Made by a program: the position numbers and the translations under genes. This document shows, piece by piece, positions 54,987-64,000 of a DNA stretch of 64,000 nucleotides. The stretch covers positions 1 through 64,000 of the forward strand of contig JACEHZ010000204.1 of assembly GCA_017893485.1 (NCBI GenBank), read 5' to 3'. The notes under the pieces are model-generated. The model ran no database searches. It was given only the letters and a program-made list of their open reading frames with translations, and was not told where the DNA came from. Positions within the stretch are counted from its first letter, which is position 1. Every line of letters starts with the position of its first letter. The DNA is from Hemerocallis citrina. Lineage: Eukaryota > Streptophyta > Magnoliopsida > Asparagales > Asphodelaceae.

Positions 54987-56295
54987 ATTGGAGCAGTCCC
55001 TATAGAAATTTTTATAGGGGGCTGTTTGGAAAAAATTCTGGCTAGAGGCGCCCACAGGGACAGCAATGCTACTGTTGTCTGCTGCCCACGTAGCTGAGTC
55101 AGCGTGGGGGCCCGCCAGAAGGCTTTCGTCTGCGTTTCTCTGTGTTGCGCGGGTGACGTGGCGCCCGGGTAGGGGGGTGGGCCCACGTGATTCAAGGAGA
55201 AGCTAGCGGAATGTGATCGTAAAATTGTCTCTCAGACTACAAATAGATTAATTAAATATAAATAATATTGTCTATAATCAAGAATTATCAATCTGGTTAA
55301 TTACCTTTTGAAACGTAATCTGTGATGGACAGTTATTACTAAATAATAAATAATTTATCTGATAAATTATATATATTGTCTGAGTTTGAGGCAAGAGTGT
55401 TACATTTTATTATTATCTTGCTGTAGAGTTACAACTAGACCCCTTTCTTGGCCCCGTTGATTTTCTTTCCTCTTCTCCACACATTATCCAATAAAACAAC
55501 CACAAACTCTTCTACAATTATTTTTATTACTTTTTGAAAAAAAATTCTCTCTCCTCTCTATACTACATACAAAGAAATCACCTTTTTAGAGCCATTTTGC
55601 AACCAGTCAGACCACCCCATGGGTAAGAAAAGGAAAATTACAAGCTAGCCCATAATAGAACTCAAATTACGGACACGTCCTCACACGATCCAATTTTTGC
55701 ACTTTCATCCCTCTTATTTATACTTCCAATTAGATTAATAAGCACCTCAAAATATTGGGTTAGTACAATTAAGTTGAGATATTAACTTTCAAATAACTCT
55801 AAACAAAGGTATAAATCGTATATATTATAAGGGTAAGTTTCACTAAATCCTACCAACTTGTTACCAACTAGCAAATAACCCATCCCAATTCTTCTTTTTA
55901 CAGATAGGCCTACTACAAACCTAAAGTTGTTGCAGTTAACCACCTTTTGGTCAATGGTGTTAGTTTTTACCTTGATTGATTGTTATACCCTTACCATTTA
56001 GCAGGAAAAATTACTTGCATAACCAGAGTTGAAACTTCATTATTTTAAAATCGAATAACTTTTAGAAGTATCCAAAAACTCAAAACTCTAAATGCATTGC
56101 AAATGTACAAAAAATTTATAATCGTATAGGAGCCAATATGTAAAAGTTCTCTAGTTCTCTCTCCAGCGTCTCGCTGCCCTCTCTGATTCTTCATCCTTTC
56201 CACATAAATCCTCTTCTCCTCCACCGCCTTTTTCGCCTGCCCCCATTCTCCTGCTCCCTACAATCTCGCCTCCACCATTTCCCTAATCTCCCCAG

Positions 56296-56714
56296 TGTTA
56301 AGATTCCATTTGTCTTATGGGAGGCTATCTCATATCTGTTAAATGAGGAGTCAATATAAGGTAAATATAAACTTGAGTTCTCTTCCTTTAATCGCTAGTT
56401 TTTAGGAGTGAGATCTCCTAGGTTTGTATCAATTGGTATCAGAGTCAACTGCATGCTTCCTAATTCGCTCGGAAATGGCTACCCAAAGGCAAGATTAAAA
56501 TTACTGGTAGACCTAAAATGGGCCATGCCAGTGTCCATAGAGTGAAAATTATCGATGACGTCGTACAGAAGCATTGTGGTTTGTTAAGATCTCATTTGTC
56601 TTATGAGGGCATATCCCATACCAGTTAAATGAGGAGCCAATATGGGGTAGATATAAACTTGGGTTCCCTCCTAATGGCTATCTTTTAGAGGTGAGTTCTC
56701 CTAGGTTTGTATCA
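56296..56714 (+). mobile_element. TRIM-like miniature LTR element
   Basis: Terminal direct repeats 56296-56431 (136 bp) and 56582-56714 (133 bp) run TGTTAAGAT ... GGTTTGTATCA. TGGTATCAGAG at 56434, two bases after the first repeat, is an initiator-Met primer site. The internal part of 150 bp has no coding capacity. Flanks CCCAG and CCCAA match at four of five bases. Size and structure fit terminal-repeat retrotransposons in miniature. Confidence 0.82.
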
Positions 56715-57547
56715 CCCAATGAACCCATCAACTTCAATAATCAAACCCACTTCACACCAATTCAAGGTACAATACTTGAATCATATTTCCATGGAATAAT
56801 GAAATTGATGTAAAAAAAATTAACTATGGTGCTAGTTTAAAAAAGAATTAAACTTAGAAATAATTTGATCAAATTTTCTATTTAAAAAGCGACAAATAGA
56901 GAATATACTGTTATCAAAGTGATAACTAGTATATCCCCTGTGCAAAATTGCTCAGACCAAAAAAATTATGGGAGATTGTTAAAAGTGAATGAAAAGCTAA
57001 AGAACTTCTTAAAAGTTAATTAAATAAATATCAAATCAATACAAATCTAAGCAGGTAAAAAAAAATACATTCATGTGACTCATACATCACTCATTCAGAG
57101 ACTCCATATTGAATTGATAGATCGATGTACATTTCATTTTGATTACTATAACTTGAAATAAATTGATAATGTTTGGAAAAAAGATAATATTTTATTATAA
57201 AAATCATAAAGACCATACATTTGACAACATTTCCAACGACTTTACATACAACTCATTATCCGGCTCCTACAAACCAAAACGAAACACATTTCACACAATC
57301 ACTCACCCCAATCCCTTAACAACCAAATAACCATCAAGCCAAAAATCTTAACATCCGCCATCGCCGTCTTGAAACATTGCGCCGCCTTCGCAAAAAAACA
57401 CTTTCTCTTCATCGCTATTCGACATATGAATGCCTTCGAACTGTGCACATTTCCCAAACACCACAAAAAGTGATGCTTTCTCTGATTAATCTCCAATGCC
57501 TCCTCAAAATTTGATATCATATCTGTAAAAATCTCAATTTTAACACG
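56715..57547. other. Non-coding DNA between the TRIM and T3
   Basis: AT-rich with no gene seen. Integration flank of T3 is ACACG at 57543-57547 (+ strand); the other flank is outside the window. Confidence 0.6.
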
Positions 57548-58168
57548 TGTTACCGCTAAATCTGGTGTGGCGGTAAACAGATAGAATTTGTGAGTTCTTA
57601 GGAAAAGATGAATAGCAAACACCTAACCTGTTCTGTTGGAGTCTGACCGCTGACTCCCGCCGTTCACCTGCAAAAAGTGCGAGACACCAGGGTTGATCCC
57701 GGCGATGCACCCTCCGATGCTTAAGTCAGTAACCAGAAATGATTATGAAAGAGCGTTTAACTAGCAAAAGATTGATTACCTCTTAATGGAGATGGGTGGG
57801 GGGTATTTATAGTCGCCGTTGGGATCAGATTAGGAATGTAATCCCTGTGATCTGATAAGGAATAAAATCCTCGTAATCAGATTAGGAATGTAATCCCTTA
57901 ATTCCCGATGAGAGGATAGTCGCGAATCAGGCCCGTTGATTTGGTTCAATCAGAGACCCTAATTCTATCCTGTCGGACTGGGTTTGTATCGGGTCGGAAC
58001 CCATACCCAGTTGAGGTGGATCCGTTCGCGGGTTATTGGATCTGTGAGAAGGAGACCCATTACCCGTTTCGGACCCATTTGTATGTGAAATTACCGTTTT
58101 ACCCCTGAGCTTTAAGATTCGTGTCCGATGTGAACGGTCCCGATTTAATCCTATTTTTAGCCATATCA
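57548..58168 (-). repeat. T3 3' LTR
   Basis: In minus sense TGATATGGCTAAAAAT ... GCGGTAACA, 621 bp, clearly homologous to T2's LTR, with ACTATAAATACC as TATA box. It retains the segment deleted in T2's 5' LTR. Confidence 0.92.
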
Positions 58169-58184
58169 CGAGCTCCCCACTCCC
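58169..58184 (-). promoter_or_regulatory. Polypurine tract of T3
   Basis: The minus strand reads GGAGTGGGGAGCTCG next to the LTR start; the sequence before it matches T2's pre-PPT region. Confidence 0.8.
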
Positions 58185-58620
58185 GAAGACTAAGTTTGAT
58201 CAGCCTTTGAGGAGTAGTTTTACTGTTCTAATGGCGTACAGGATTTTATCGGTGTTCTTAAGGGAGTTTGGAATCTTGCTCGGGGTGTAACGGTGTTAAT
58301 ATGGGCTTGTAAAATGCCCAAAAATATTCTCAGAATTTTCTGGATTTTTGGTAATTTTTCCAGATTTTTCTGAATTTTTTCTCATTTTTTGAATTTTTTA
58401 TTCATTTTTCGAATTAAATAATTAATTATCGAAAATATTAATTAATTATTCTAATTTAATAATTATTTTTTCAGAATTTAAAAATATTTTTTCTGAATTA
58501 ATAATTATTTTAAGAATTTTTTAATTAATTTTTTTCGATTTTTCAATATTTTTTTCGGACTTTTTAAATAAAAAAGCAATTAAATAAATAAATAAATAAT
58601 TTAAATATTACCTGGATACG
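58185..58620. other. T3 AT-rich region before the PPT
   Basis: Runs of AATTTTT and AATAATT, similar in style and place to T2 50881-51287. No gene. Confidence 0.7.
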
Positions 58621-60060
58621 TGGCGTGTTCCTGACCGTTGATCATGATCAGATGTGCGCGCATCGTGAGGCAGATCACGTTCTGGACACGTGGCGCGTTT
58701 CTGAGCGTCGATCGTGTCGCGACGCGAATTTTGAAACGATCGGACGGATCGTGTGGGTCGGCCCGTTTTTTTCTCCAATTACGAGTTCGGTGCTTCGGCA
58801 CCTCGGCTCGGCGCTTTGGCACCTCGGCTCGGCGCTTTGGCGTGGCACCTCGGATCAGCCGACCATGTCAGATGCTGCCACGTGGCATGCCACGTGGGTT
58901 TTTTTTCTTTTTCTTTCTTTCTCCCGCTGCTTCTTCTCCTCTGTTCTTCTTCGTTTCCTTCTTCGTCACCCCTGCTTCAGCTCCGACCCTTCTTCTTCGC
59001 GTCTGCGTGCTCGAGCTCGGAGCTCGGCGTATCGGAGAGAGGAGCTCGGAGCTCGGAGCTCGGCGTATCGGAGCTCGGAGCTCGGAGCTTTGGTTCGATG
59101 GGTTCGACGAGGAGCATGGTGGAGCTCGGCTGTCGAAGGAGGAGAGCTTGGTGTTTCGGTGCTCGACGAAGAGAAGAGGCGAGAAGGAGCTGTCGGTGCT
59201 GGTGAGGAGTTGGGTTCGGCACCATTGGAGCTCGGAGGTGAGCTCGGTAGCGGGGTTCGGCACGAATGGAGCTCTCGATGGTGGTGCTCGGAGCTCGGCG
59301 CTTTGGTCGGAGCTTTGTGAGCTCGGCGTTGGAGTTTTGTAATGACGAGGCGGTGGCTCGTCGAGGAGGATGACGGAGCTTCGACGGTTAGCTTGCACAG
59401 TTGCTCGGCATGAAGCTTCGACAGGGGAGCTTCGACAGGTGAGCAGCTTTGACGAGGGGGGAGCGGAAGGCAGAGCTCGAAGCTTTGTTGATGAGGTCGA
59501 CGAGTGGGTTCGGCATCGGAGGCAGGCGAAGAGCTCGCGAAGGAGAACTCGGAGTTCGACCGTAGGGGAGCTCGGCATCGTAGCTCGAAGGTGGAGCATG
59601 CGATGGTGGTGAGCTCGAAGAGGTCGCTCGAGCGATCCCATAGTGGTGGAGGTGGTGATGGTGAGGTCGAGCTCGCGCGAAGTGGAGTTCGGAGGATGAG
59701 GTGAATGTTGGCCATGGCGACGTTGGAGAGGAGGGAGGTCGGAGATGAGTGAGCTCGACGCTTCGGAGCTTCGACAGGTGGAGTGGGTTCGAGCTTGGCA
59801 GAGAATTTGAGCTCCGGCGGAGGGGAGCTCGACGCTCCAAGGTTGAAGATGAATGTTGGGTTCGCCGGTTCGGAGCTTCGCTCGAGGGAGTCGAGCTCGG
59901 CTATGGGATCAGCAATATGGAGGTCGACGACGTGCTCGGCATCGCTGAGCTCGTAATTGGAGAAGAGCTCGTTGGAAGTGGAGCTCGGCATGTTGGAGGC
60001 ATAGTTGGGAGCTCGGCGGAAGTGGTTCAGCATAGAGCTTGAAGGTGACGAGGTTTTTTT
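58621..60060 (-). repeat. T3 degenerate repeat region rich in GAGCTCGG
   Basis: Begins with two sequences related to the T2 repeat (58621-58810), then CTCGGCACCTCGG and GAGCTCGGAGCTCGG runs. GAGCTC(G) phrases recur irregularly to 60040. Several long overlapping ORFs on both strands arise from this low-complexity, GC-rich DNA. Confidence 0.65.
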
Positions 60061-60379
60061 TTTTTGGGTTTTGTCATGAAGAAGAGGCTGGGTTTTTCTT
60101 CACTGATTGTTTTGGCGGGAGTATGGAGGAGGAGTGAAGGAAGTGGGTCGGGTTCGGATCCCTTAACGGGTCGACCCGGCCCCCTTGCCACCCCCCCCTT
60201 TTTTTTCTTTCTTCTTCTTCTCTCTCGCTGCTGTTCATGCTCTTGTTCTTTCTCTCCTCGGCCTTTTCTCTTCTTCTCCTCTGCTTCGTGTTCGGCAAAT
60301 CCGAGCACGAATTTTGAGGAGCATTTTTGCCACCCTGCAGTTCGGTAGTTCGGTAGCTTGGATTTGAGATCCGAGCTAC
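60061..60379. other. T3 spacer
   Basis: Low-complexity T- and C/T-rich stretch (60051-60065, 60180-60260) and GA/CT-rich tracts; no gene supported. Confidence 0.5.
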
Positions 60380-60600
60380 GTGGCTCAATCTGGAAGGTTG
60401 ATCACGATCGTGGCGCGAATCACGAGACAAGAGGCACGAGTTTCGAGAAAACGTTATCTTGTCGTTTTGTGGTGACGTGGTGAGATCTGAGCCGTTCATC
60501 ATGTTTTAGCGTGAATTTTGAGACGATCTGACGGTGAGATGGGATCGGTCGAATTTTTCTCCATATACGAGGGTCGGTACCTCGGCACCTCGGATCGATG
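60380..60600 (-). repeat. T3 repeat homologous to the T2 223-bp unit, copy 1
   Basis: In minus sense it contains GGAGAAAAATTCGACC, CAGATCTCACCACGTCACC and ACGACAAGATAACGTTTTC, matching the order of elements in T2's unit. A second copy is at 61864-62070. Confidence 0.8.
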
Positions 60601-60604
60601 GGAT

Positions 60605-60850
60605 CGGCAGCTCTTCTGAGAAGAAAGAGGAAGGGGAGGAGAGGCATTTGGGTTCTCTCCTCTACCTTGTTCTTTCGCACAGTGGAGAAGAGGAGAAGAG
60701 GAAGGGGAGGAGAGGCATTTGGGTTCTCTCCTCTGCCTTGTTCTTTCGCATAGTGGAGAAGAGGAGAAGAGAAAGGGGAGGAGAGGCATTTGGGTTCTCT
60801 AATCTGCCTTGTTCTTTCGCATAGCGGAGAAGAGGAGAAGTGCTGGGTAC
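60605..60850. repeat. GAGAAGAGG-rich triplication in T3
   Basis: GGAGAGGCATTTGGGTTCTC occurs three times, about 65 bp apart, from 60639. Confidence 0.8.
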
Positions 60851-60954
60851 TTCTTGGAGAGGTGAAGAGGAGCTCCACTCCTAGGGGTGGAGAAGAGGCA
60901 CTGGGAAGATCCTCGTAAGAGCCATGGGAAGACCCATTCTTTGAAGTGAGTGCA

Positions 60955-61860
60955 AGGAGCAACTCTAAGAGAGTTTTAGCTCCGAATTCGTTGGGAAGAG
61001 CTCCGCTTTGGAGGCGAGCGGAGTGAGGAGCTCGATTTGTAGAAGAGCCGTCTGGAAGGTGAGTTTGAGGAGCAACTCTAGGAGAGAGTTTTAGCTCCAA
61101 ACTCATTTGAGAAGAGGTCCGCCTTGGAGGTGAGCGGAGTGAAGAGCTCGACTTGTAGAAGAGCCATCTGGAAGAGGATTTTGAGGAGCAACTCTAGGAG
61201 AGAGTTTTTAGCTCCGAACTCGTTGAGAAGAGCTCCGCTTTGGAGGCGAGCGGAGTGAAGAGCTCGACTTGTAGAAGAGCCATCTGGAAGAGGAGTTTGA
61301 GGAGCAACTCTAGGAGAGAGTTTTAGCTCCGAACTCGTTTGAGAAGAGGTCCGCCTTGGAGGTGAGCGGAGTGAAGAGCTCGACTTCTAGAAGAGCCATC
61401 TGGAAGAGGAGTTTGAGGAGCAACTCTAGGAGAGAGTTTTTAGCTCCGAACTCGTTGAGAAGAGCTTCGCTTTGGAGGCGAGCGGAGTGAAGAGCTCGAC
61501 TTGTAGAAGAGCCATCTGGAAAGGGAGTTTGAGAAGCAACTCTAGGAGAGAGTTTTAGCTCCGAACTCATTTGAGAAGAGCTCCGCTTTGGAGGCGAGCG
61601 GAGTGAAGAGCTCGACTTGTAGAAGAGCCGTCTGGAAGAGGAGTTTGAGGAGCAACTCTAGGAGAGTGTTTTTAGCTCTGAACTCGTTGAGAAGAGCTCC
61701 GCTTTGGAGGCGAGCGGAGTGAAGAGCTCGACTTGTAGAAGAGCCATCTGGAAGGGGAGTTTGAGGAGCAACTCTAGGAGAGAGTTTTAGCTCCGAACTC
61801 GTTTGAGAAGAGCTCCGCTTTGGAGGCGAGCGGAGTGAAGAGCTCGGATCTGGGAGAGAG
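60955..61860 (-). repeat. T3 116-bp tandem array, eight units
   Basis: AGCAACTCTA recurs at 61071, 61187, 61303, 61419, 61535 (GAAGCAAC), 61651 and 61767, exactly 116 bp apart; a further unit starts near 60957. Units contain GAGCTCCGCTTTGGAGG and GAGCTCGACTTGTAGAAG. Confidence 0.93.
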
Positions 61861-61863
61861 CCA

Positions 61864-62070
61864 TCTGGACGGTTGATCACGATCGTGGCGCGAATCATGA
61901 GACAAGAGGCACGAGTTTCGAAAAAATGTTATCTTGTCGTTTTGTGGTGACGTGGGCGATCTGATCCGTCCATCACGCTTGAGTGCGAATTTTGAGATGA
62001 TCTAACGGTGAGCTGGGATCGGCCGAATTTTTCTCCATATGTGGAGGTCGGTACCTCGTCCGCTCGGCTC
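61864..62070 (-). repeat. T3 repeat homologous to the T2 223-bp unit, copy 2
   Basis: Closely matches 60380-60600 (GTTGATCACGATCGTGGCG, TTATCTTGTCGTTTTGTGG). Confidence 0.85.
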
Positions 62071-62304
62071 GGTGACTCAGTAGTTCACCCTCTGCCCGTA
62101 GTAGCTCGGTGTAGTGGAGCTCGGAGTTCGGACAGCTCGAGTGTGAGGAGAAGCTCGGCGAGTTGATGAAGGGGATGGGTCGGCATATGGAAGAGGTGAT
62201 GCTCTGTTGGTTTTGGAGATTTATGAAGATGAGCTCCACTCCTAGGAGAAGAGGTGCTAGGAAGAGGTGCTGGGAAGACCCATTCTCTGAAGTGAGTGCA
62301 AGGA

Positions 62305-62890
62305 GCAACTATAGGGGAGAGTTGTGAGCTCCGAACTCGTTGAGAAGAGGTCAGAGTGAAGAGCTCGACTCTAGGAGAGAGTCATCTGGAAGACGAGTTT
62401 TGAAGAGCAACTCTAGGAGAGAGTTGTGAGCTCCGAACTTGTTTGAGAAGATCTCCGCTTTGGTGGCGAACAGAGTGAAAAGCTCAGCATTAGAGGAGCC
62501 ATCTGGCAGACGAGTTTGAGGAGCAACTCTAGGAGAGAGTTGTGCTCCGAACTCGTTTGAGAAGATCTCCGCTTTGGAGGTGAGCGGAGTGAAGAGCTCA
62601 GCATTAGAGGAGCCATCTGGCAGACGAGTTTGAGGAGCAACTCTAGGAGAGAGTTGTGCTCCGAACTCGTTTGAGAAGAGGTCTGCCTTGGAGGTAAGCG
62701 GAGTGAAGAGCTCGGCTTTGGGAGAGAGCCATTTGGAAGACGAGTTTGAGGAGCAACTCTAGGAGAGAGTTTTAGCTCCGAACTCATCGAGAAGAGCTCC
62801 GCTTTGGAGGCGAGCAGAGTGAAGAGCTCGGCTCTAGGAGATCCATCTGGAAGATGAGTCTTGAGGAGCAACTCTAGGAAAGAGTTGTGC
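62305..62890 (-). repeat. T3 116-bp tandem array, second block
   Basis: AGCAACTCTA at 62406, 62522, 62636, 62752 and 62867, 114-116 bp apart; the same unit as the first block, with small losses. Confidence 0.9.
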
Positions 62891-62926
62891 TCCGAACTCG
62901 ATATTTAAGTGACAGAATCAACGGTT

Positions 62927-63500
62927 GTGGGAGCAGTTCCAAATGGCGAATCACTTCTAACCCGCTGAAGAGCAGGTTATTTGAAGAGGAATCGAGCCAA
63001 GTGTTAGACTCCGAACCATCGGTAGAGGTATTCAACGGTTGTGGGAGCAATTTCGAATGGCGAACCACTTCTAACCTGCTGAAGAGCAGGTTATTTGAAG
63101 AGGAATCGAGCCAAGTGTTGGACTCCGAACCATCGGTAGAGGTGTTCAACGGTTGTGGGAGCAATTCCGAATGGCGAACCACTTCTAACCTGCTGAAGAG
63201 CAGGTTATTTGAAGAGGAATCGAGCCAAGTATTGGACTCCGAACCATCGGTAGAGGTGTTCAACGGTGTGGGAGCAATTTCGAATGGCGAACCACTTCTA
63301 ACTCACTTAAGAGCAAGTTATTTGAAGCAGAATCGAGCCAAGTGTTGGACTCCGAACTCGTTGTTAGATGGGTTAACGAGGTGTAGGAGCAATTTCGAAT
63401 GGCGAACCACTTCTTTCCCGCTTATGAGCGAGTAATTTGAAGCGGAATCGAGCCAAGTGTTGGACTCCGACCTCGTTGTTAGAACTTAGTAAGTTGCGGG
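62927..63500 (-). repeat. T3 114-bp tandem array
   Basis: GTGGGAGCA-type starts at 62927, 63041, 63155, 63268, 63383 and 63496. Units contain GAGCCAAGTGTTGGACTCCG and AATGGCGAACCACTTCTAAC. Confidence 0.93.
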
Positions 63501-63607
63501 AGCAGCCATGTAGAAGAAGCTGGACTCCGAACCCACCATTTAAGAGAGTCGTGACTCGGAGAGATAGAGAAGCAAGAGCAATAATTTTCAATAAAAAGAT
63601 GTAAAGT

Positions 63608-63613
63608 TTTATT
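63608..63613 (-). terminator. Polyadenylation-type signal after T3 gag
   Basis: The minus strand reads TTTCAATAAAACTTTACATC about 190 nt after the gag stop. Confidence 0.4.
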
Positions 63614-63803
63614 GAAATAAACTAAGTGGCTGCTCCAATAGGGCGAGCCATTATTACATGCTGTTGGTCGGGTTACAAGCATCGGCCTTATTAAAAATCA
63701 AGATCCTACCTCTACAATAAGGTGAAGACCTCTTGGAAGGAGCTGGGAGATTCCGAGTGTTGAAGCTTGGCGGGCGGGCTCTTCTGTTCGTTTGTAGGCT
63801 TCC

Positions 63804-64000
63804 TCAGGGGGGAAACTCGACCCCCTTTTTTTGGACGAACTTGATCAGGTGCCCCCACTGTATGAGTTCTTCAATCTCCTCCTTGAGAGCCCGACAATCA
63901 TCCGTGTCGTGGCCGTGGTCCCTGTGAAAGCCGCACCACTTATCCTTGTTCCTCTTCTTGCCAGGTGTATTCATTCTCGGGGGAGCGCGGAGAAGCCCTT
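63804..64000 (-). CDS. gag: T3 Gag C-terminal fragment (open at window edge)
   Basis: Uninterrupted from the window edge: APPRMNTPGKKRNKDKW, then CGFHRDHGHDTDDC, ALKEEIEELIQWGHLIKF, ending VEFPP and TGA at 63804-63806. T2's Gag has the matching APRMNTPAKKRDKEKWYRYHRDHGHGTNDC. The knuckle-like motif keeps the first Cys that T2 lacks. T2 goes on into protease; here a stop comes about 20 residues after the motif and unrelated sequence follows. Gag would package RNA; a gag-only product fits a non-autonomous element, though a decayed fragment is possible. Confidence 0.78.
   Translation of the reverse strand, partial: GLLRAPPRMNTPGKKRNKDKWCGFHRDHGHDTDDCRALKEEIEELIQWGHLIKFVQKKGVEFPP

Larger units (their letters stand above)
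53441..56295. other. AT-rich non-coding DNA outside the nest
   Basis: No gene is supported. It contains TA microsatellites, a duplicated 115-bp segment, a foldback element, and a B-box-like CAGGTTCGAATCCCGCTGG at 53994-54012 that may be an old SINE or tRNA remnant. ORFs are short and composition-driven. Confidence 0.7.
57548..64000 (-). mobile_element. T3, non-autonomous-looking Tat-lineage element, 3' part
   Basis: Minus-strand order: gag fragment (64000-63804), poly(A) signal, 114-bp and 116-bp arrays, copies of a T2-like repeat, GAGCTCGG-rich tract, AT-rich stretch, PPT, 3' LTR. No protease, RT, RNase H or integrase trace is seen in 5.6 kb downstream of gag. LTR, pre-PPT sequence and repeats match T2. 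The 5' part is beyond the window. Confidence 0.8.

Noticed and set aside
54836..55195. 119-codon minus-strand ORF
   Set aside because: Half of it is the (TA)n microsatellite read as Ile-Tyr repeats.
58625..60042. Large overlapping ORFs on both strands (up to 355 codons)
   Set aside because: All arise from GAGCTCGG-type low-complexity DNA with few stops; six-frame openness and biased composition argue against genes.
60955..61860. CRISPR-like regular repeats
   Set aside because: Units are contiguous 116-bp tandem repeats without unique spacers, in a plant retrotransposon.
62413..63435. ORFs with repeated 38-residue motifs
   Set aside because: Period equals the 114-bp DNA repeat (38 codons); a product of the array length being divisible by three.

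Overview
The window is plant nuclear repeat DNA: a nest of LTR retrotransposons with no recognisable host gene, rRNA or tRNA gene. The evidence is Ty3/gypsy polyproteins of two plant lineages. One is Tat/Retand-like, with an extra archaeal-type RNase H after the usual one and antisense genes downstream of pol. The other is a chromodomain-bearing Tekay/Del-like chromovirus primed by initiator-Met tRNA. Spliceosomal intron borders in the antisense genes and a TRIM-like miniature element fit an angiosperm; I cannot name the species.

Layout. T1 (+ strand, Tat) enters truncated at base 1: decayed RT/RNase H/aRNH/integrase (1-2557), 55-bp and 222-bp tandem arrays (2684-4112), two antisense coding units (4805-7951), then a second 55-bp array. 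T2 (+ strand, Tat) is inserted in that array at 9219-51901 with target duplication CACAG; removing it restores the 55-bp period exactly. T1 resumes at 51907 and ends with its PPT and 3' LTR (from 52893). T2 has its 5' LTR, primer site, decayed gag-pro-pol (9867-15310), antisense genes (42677-46583), a 223-bp array interrupted by a solo LTR (47054-49788, duplication ACCAT), PPT and 3' LTR (51304-51901).

T2's integrase is broken at 15311 by a minus-strand chromovirus complex. Family B lies outside (LTR 15311-15788 plus 29460-31562, internal 31563-36780, LTR 36781-39699, then a partial second internal region to 42676). Family A is inserted inside B's LTR (LTR 15789-19305, internal 19306-24357, LTR 24358-28229, then a partial second internal region to 29459). 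Both therefore show LTR-internal-LTR-partial internal and both end in deletion junctions; the outer one removed the rest of T2's integrase.

Right of T1 (53441-57547) is AT-rich non-coding DNA with TA microsatellites, a foldback element and a 419-bp TRIM (56296-56714). From 57548 to the window end lies T3 on the minus strand: a Tat-like 3' LTR and PPT related to T2, about 5.4 kb of tandem repeats partly homologous to T2's 223-bp repeat, and a gag fragment ending in a stop with no protease or pol after it, probably a non-autonomous relative of T2.

Most coding sequences carry stops, frameshifts or lost catalytic residues. The points most worth following are regularly paired AGTCGACT palindromes in two LTR families, a stem-loop with compensatory changes between LTR families A and B, Pol III box-like segments in the A LTR, an extra acidic/coiled-coil ORF ahead of chromovirus gag, and the antisense spliced genes of the Tat elements.
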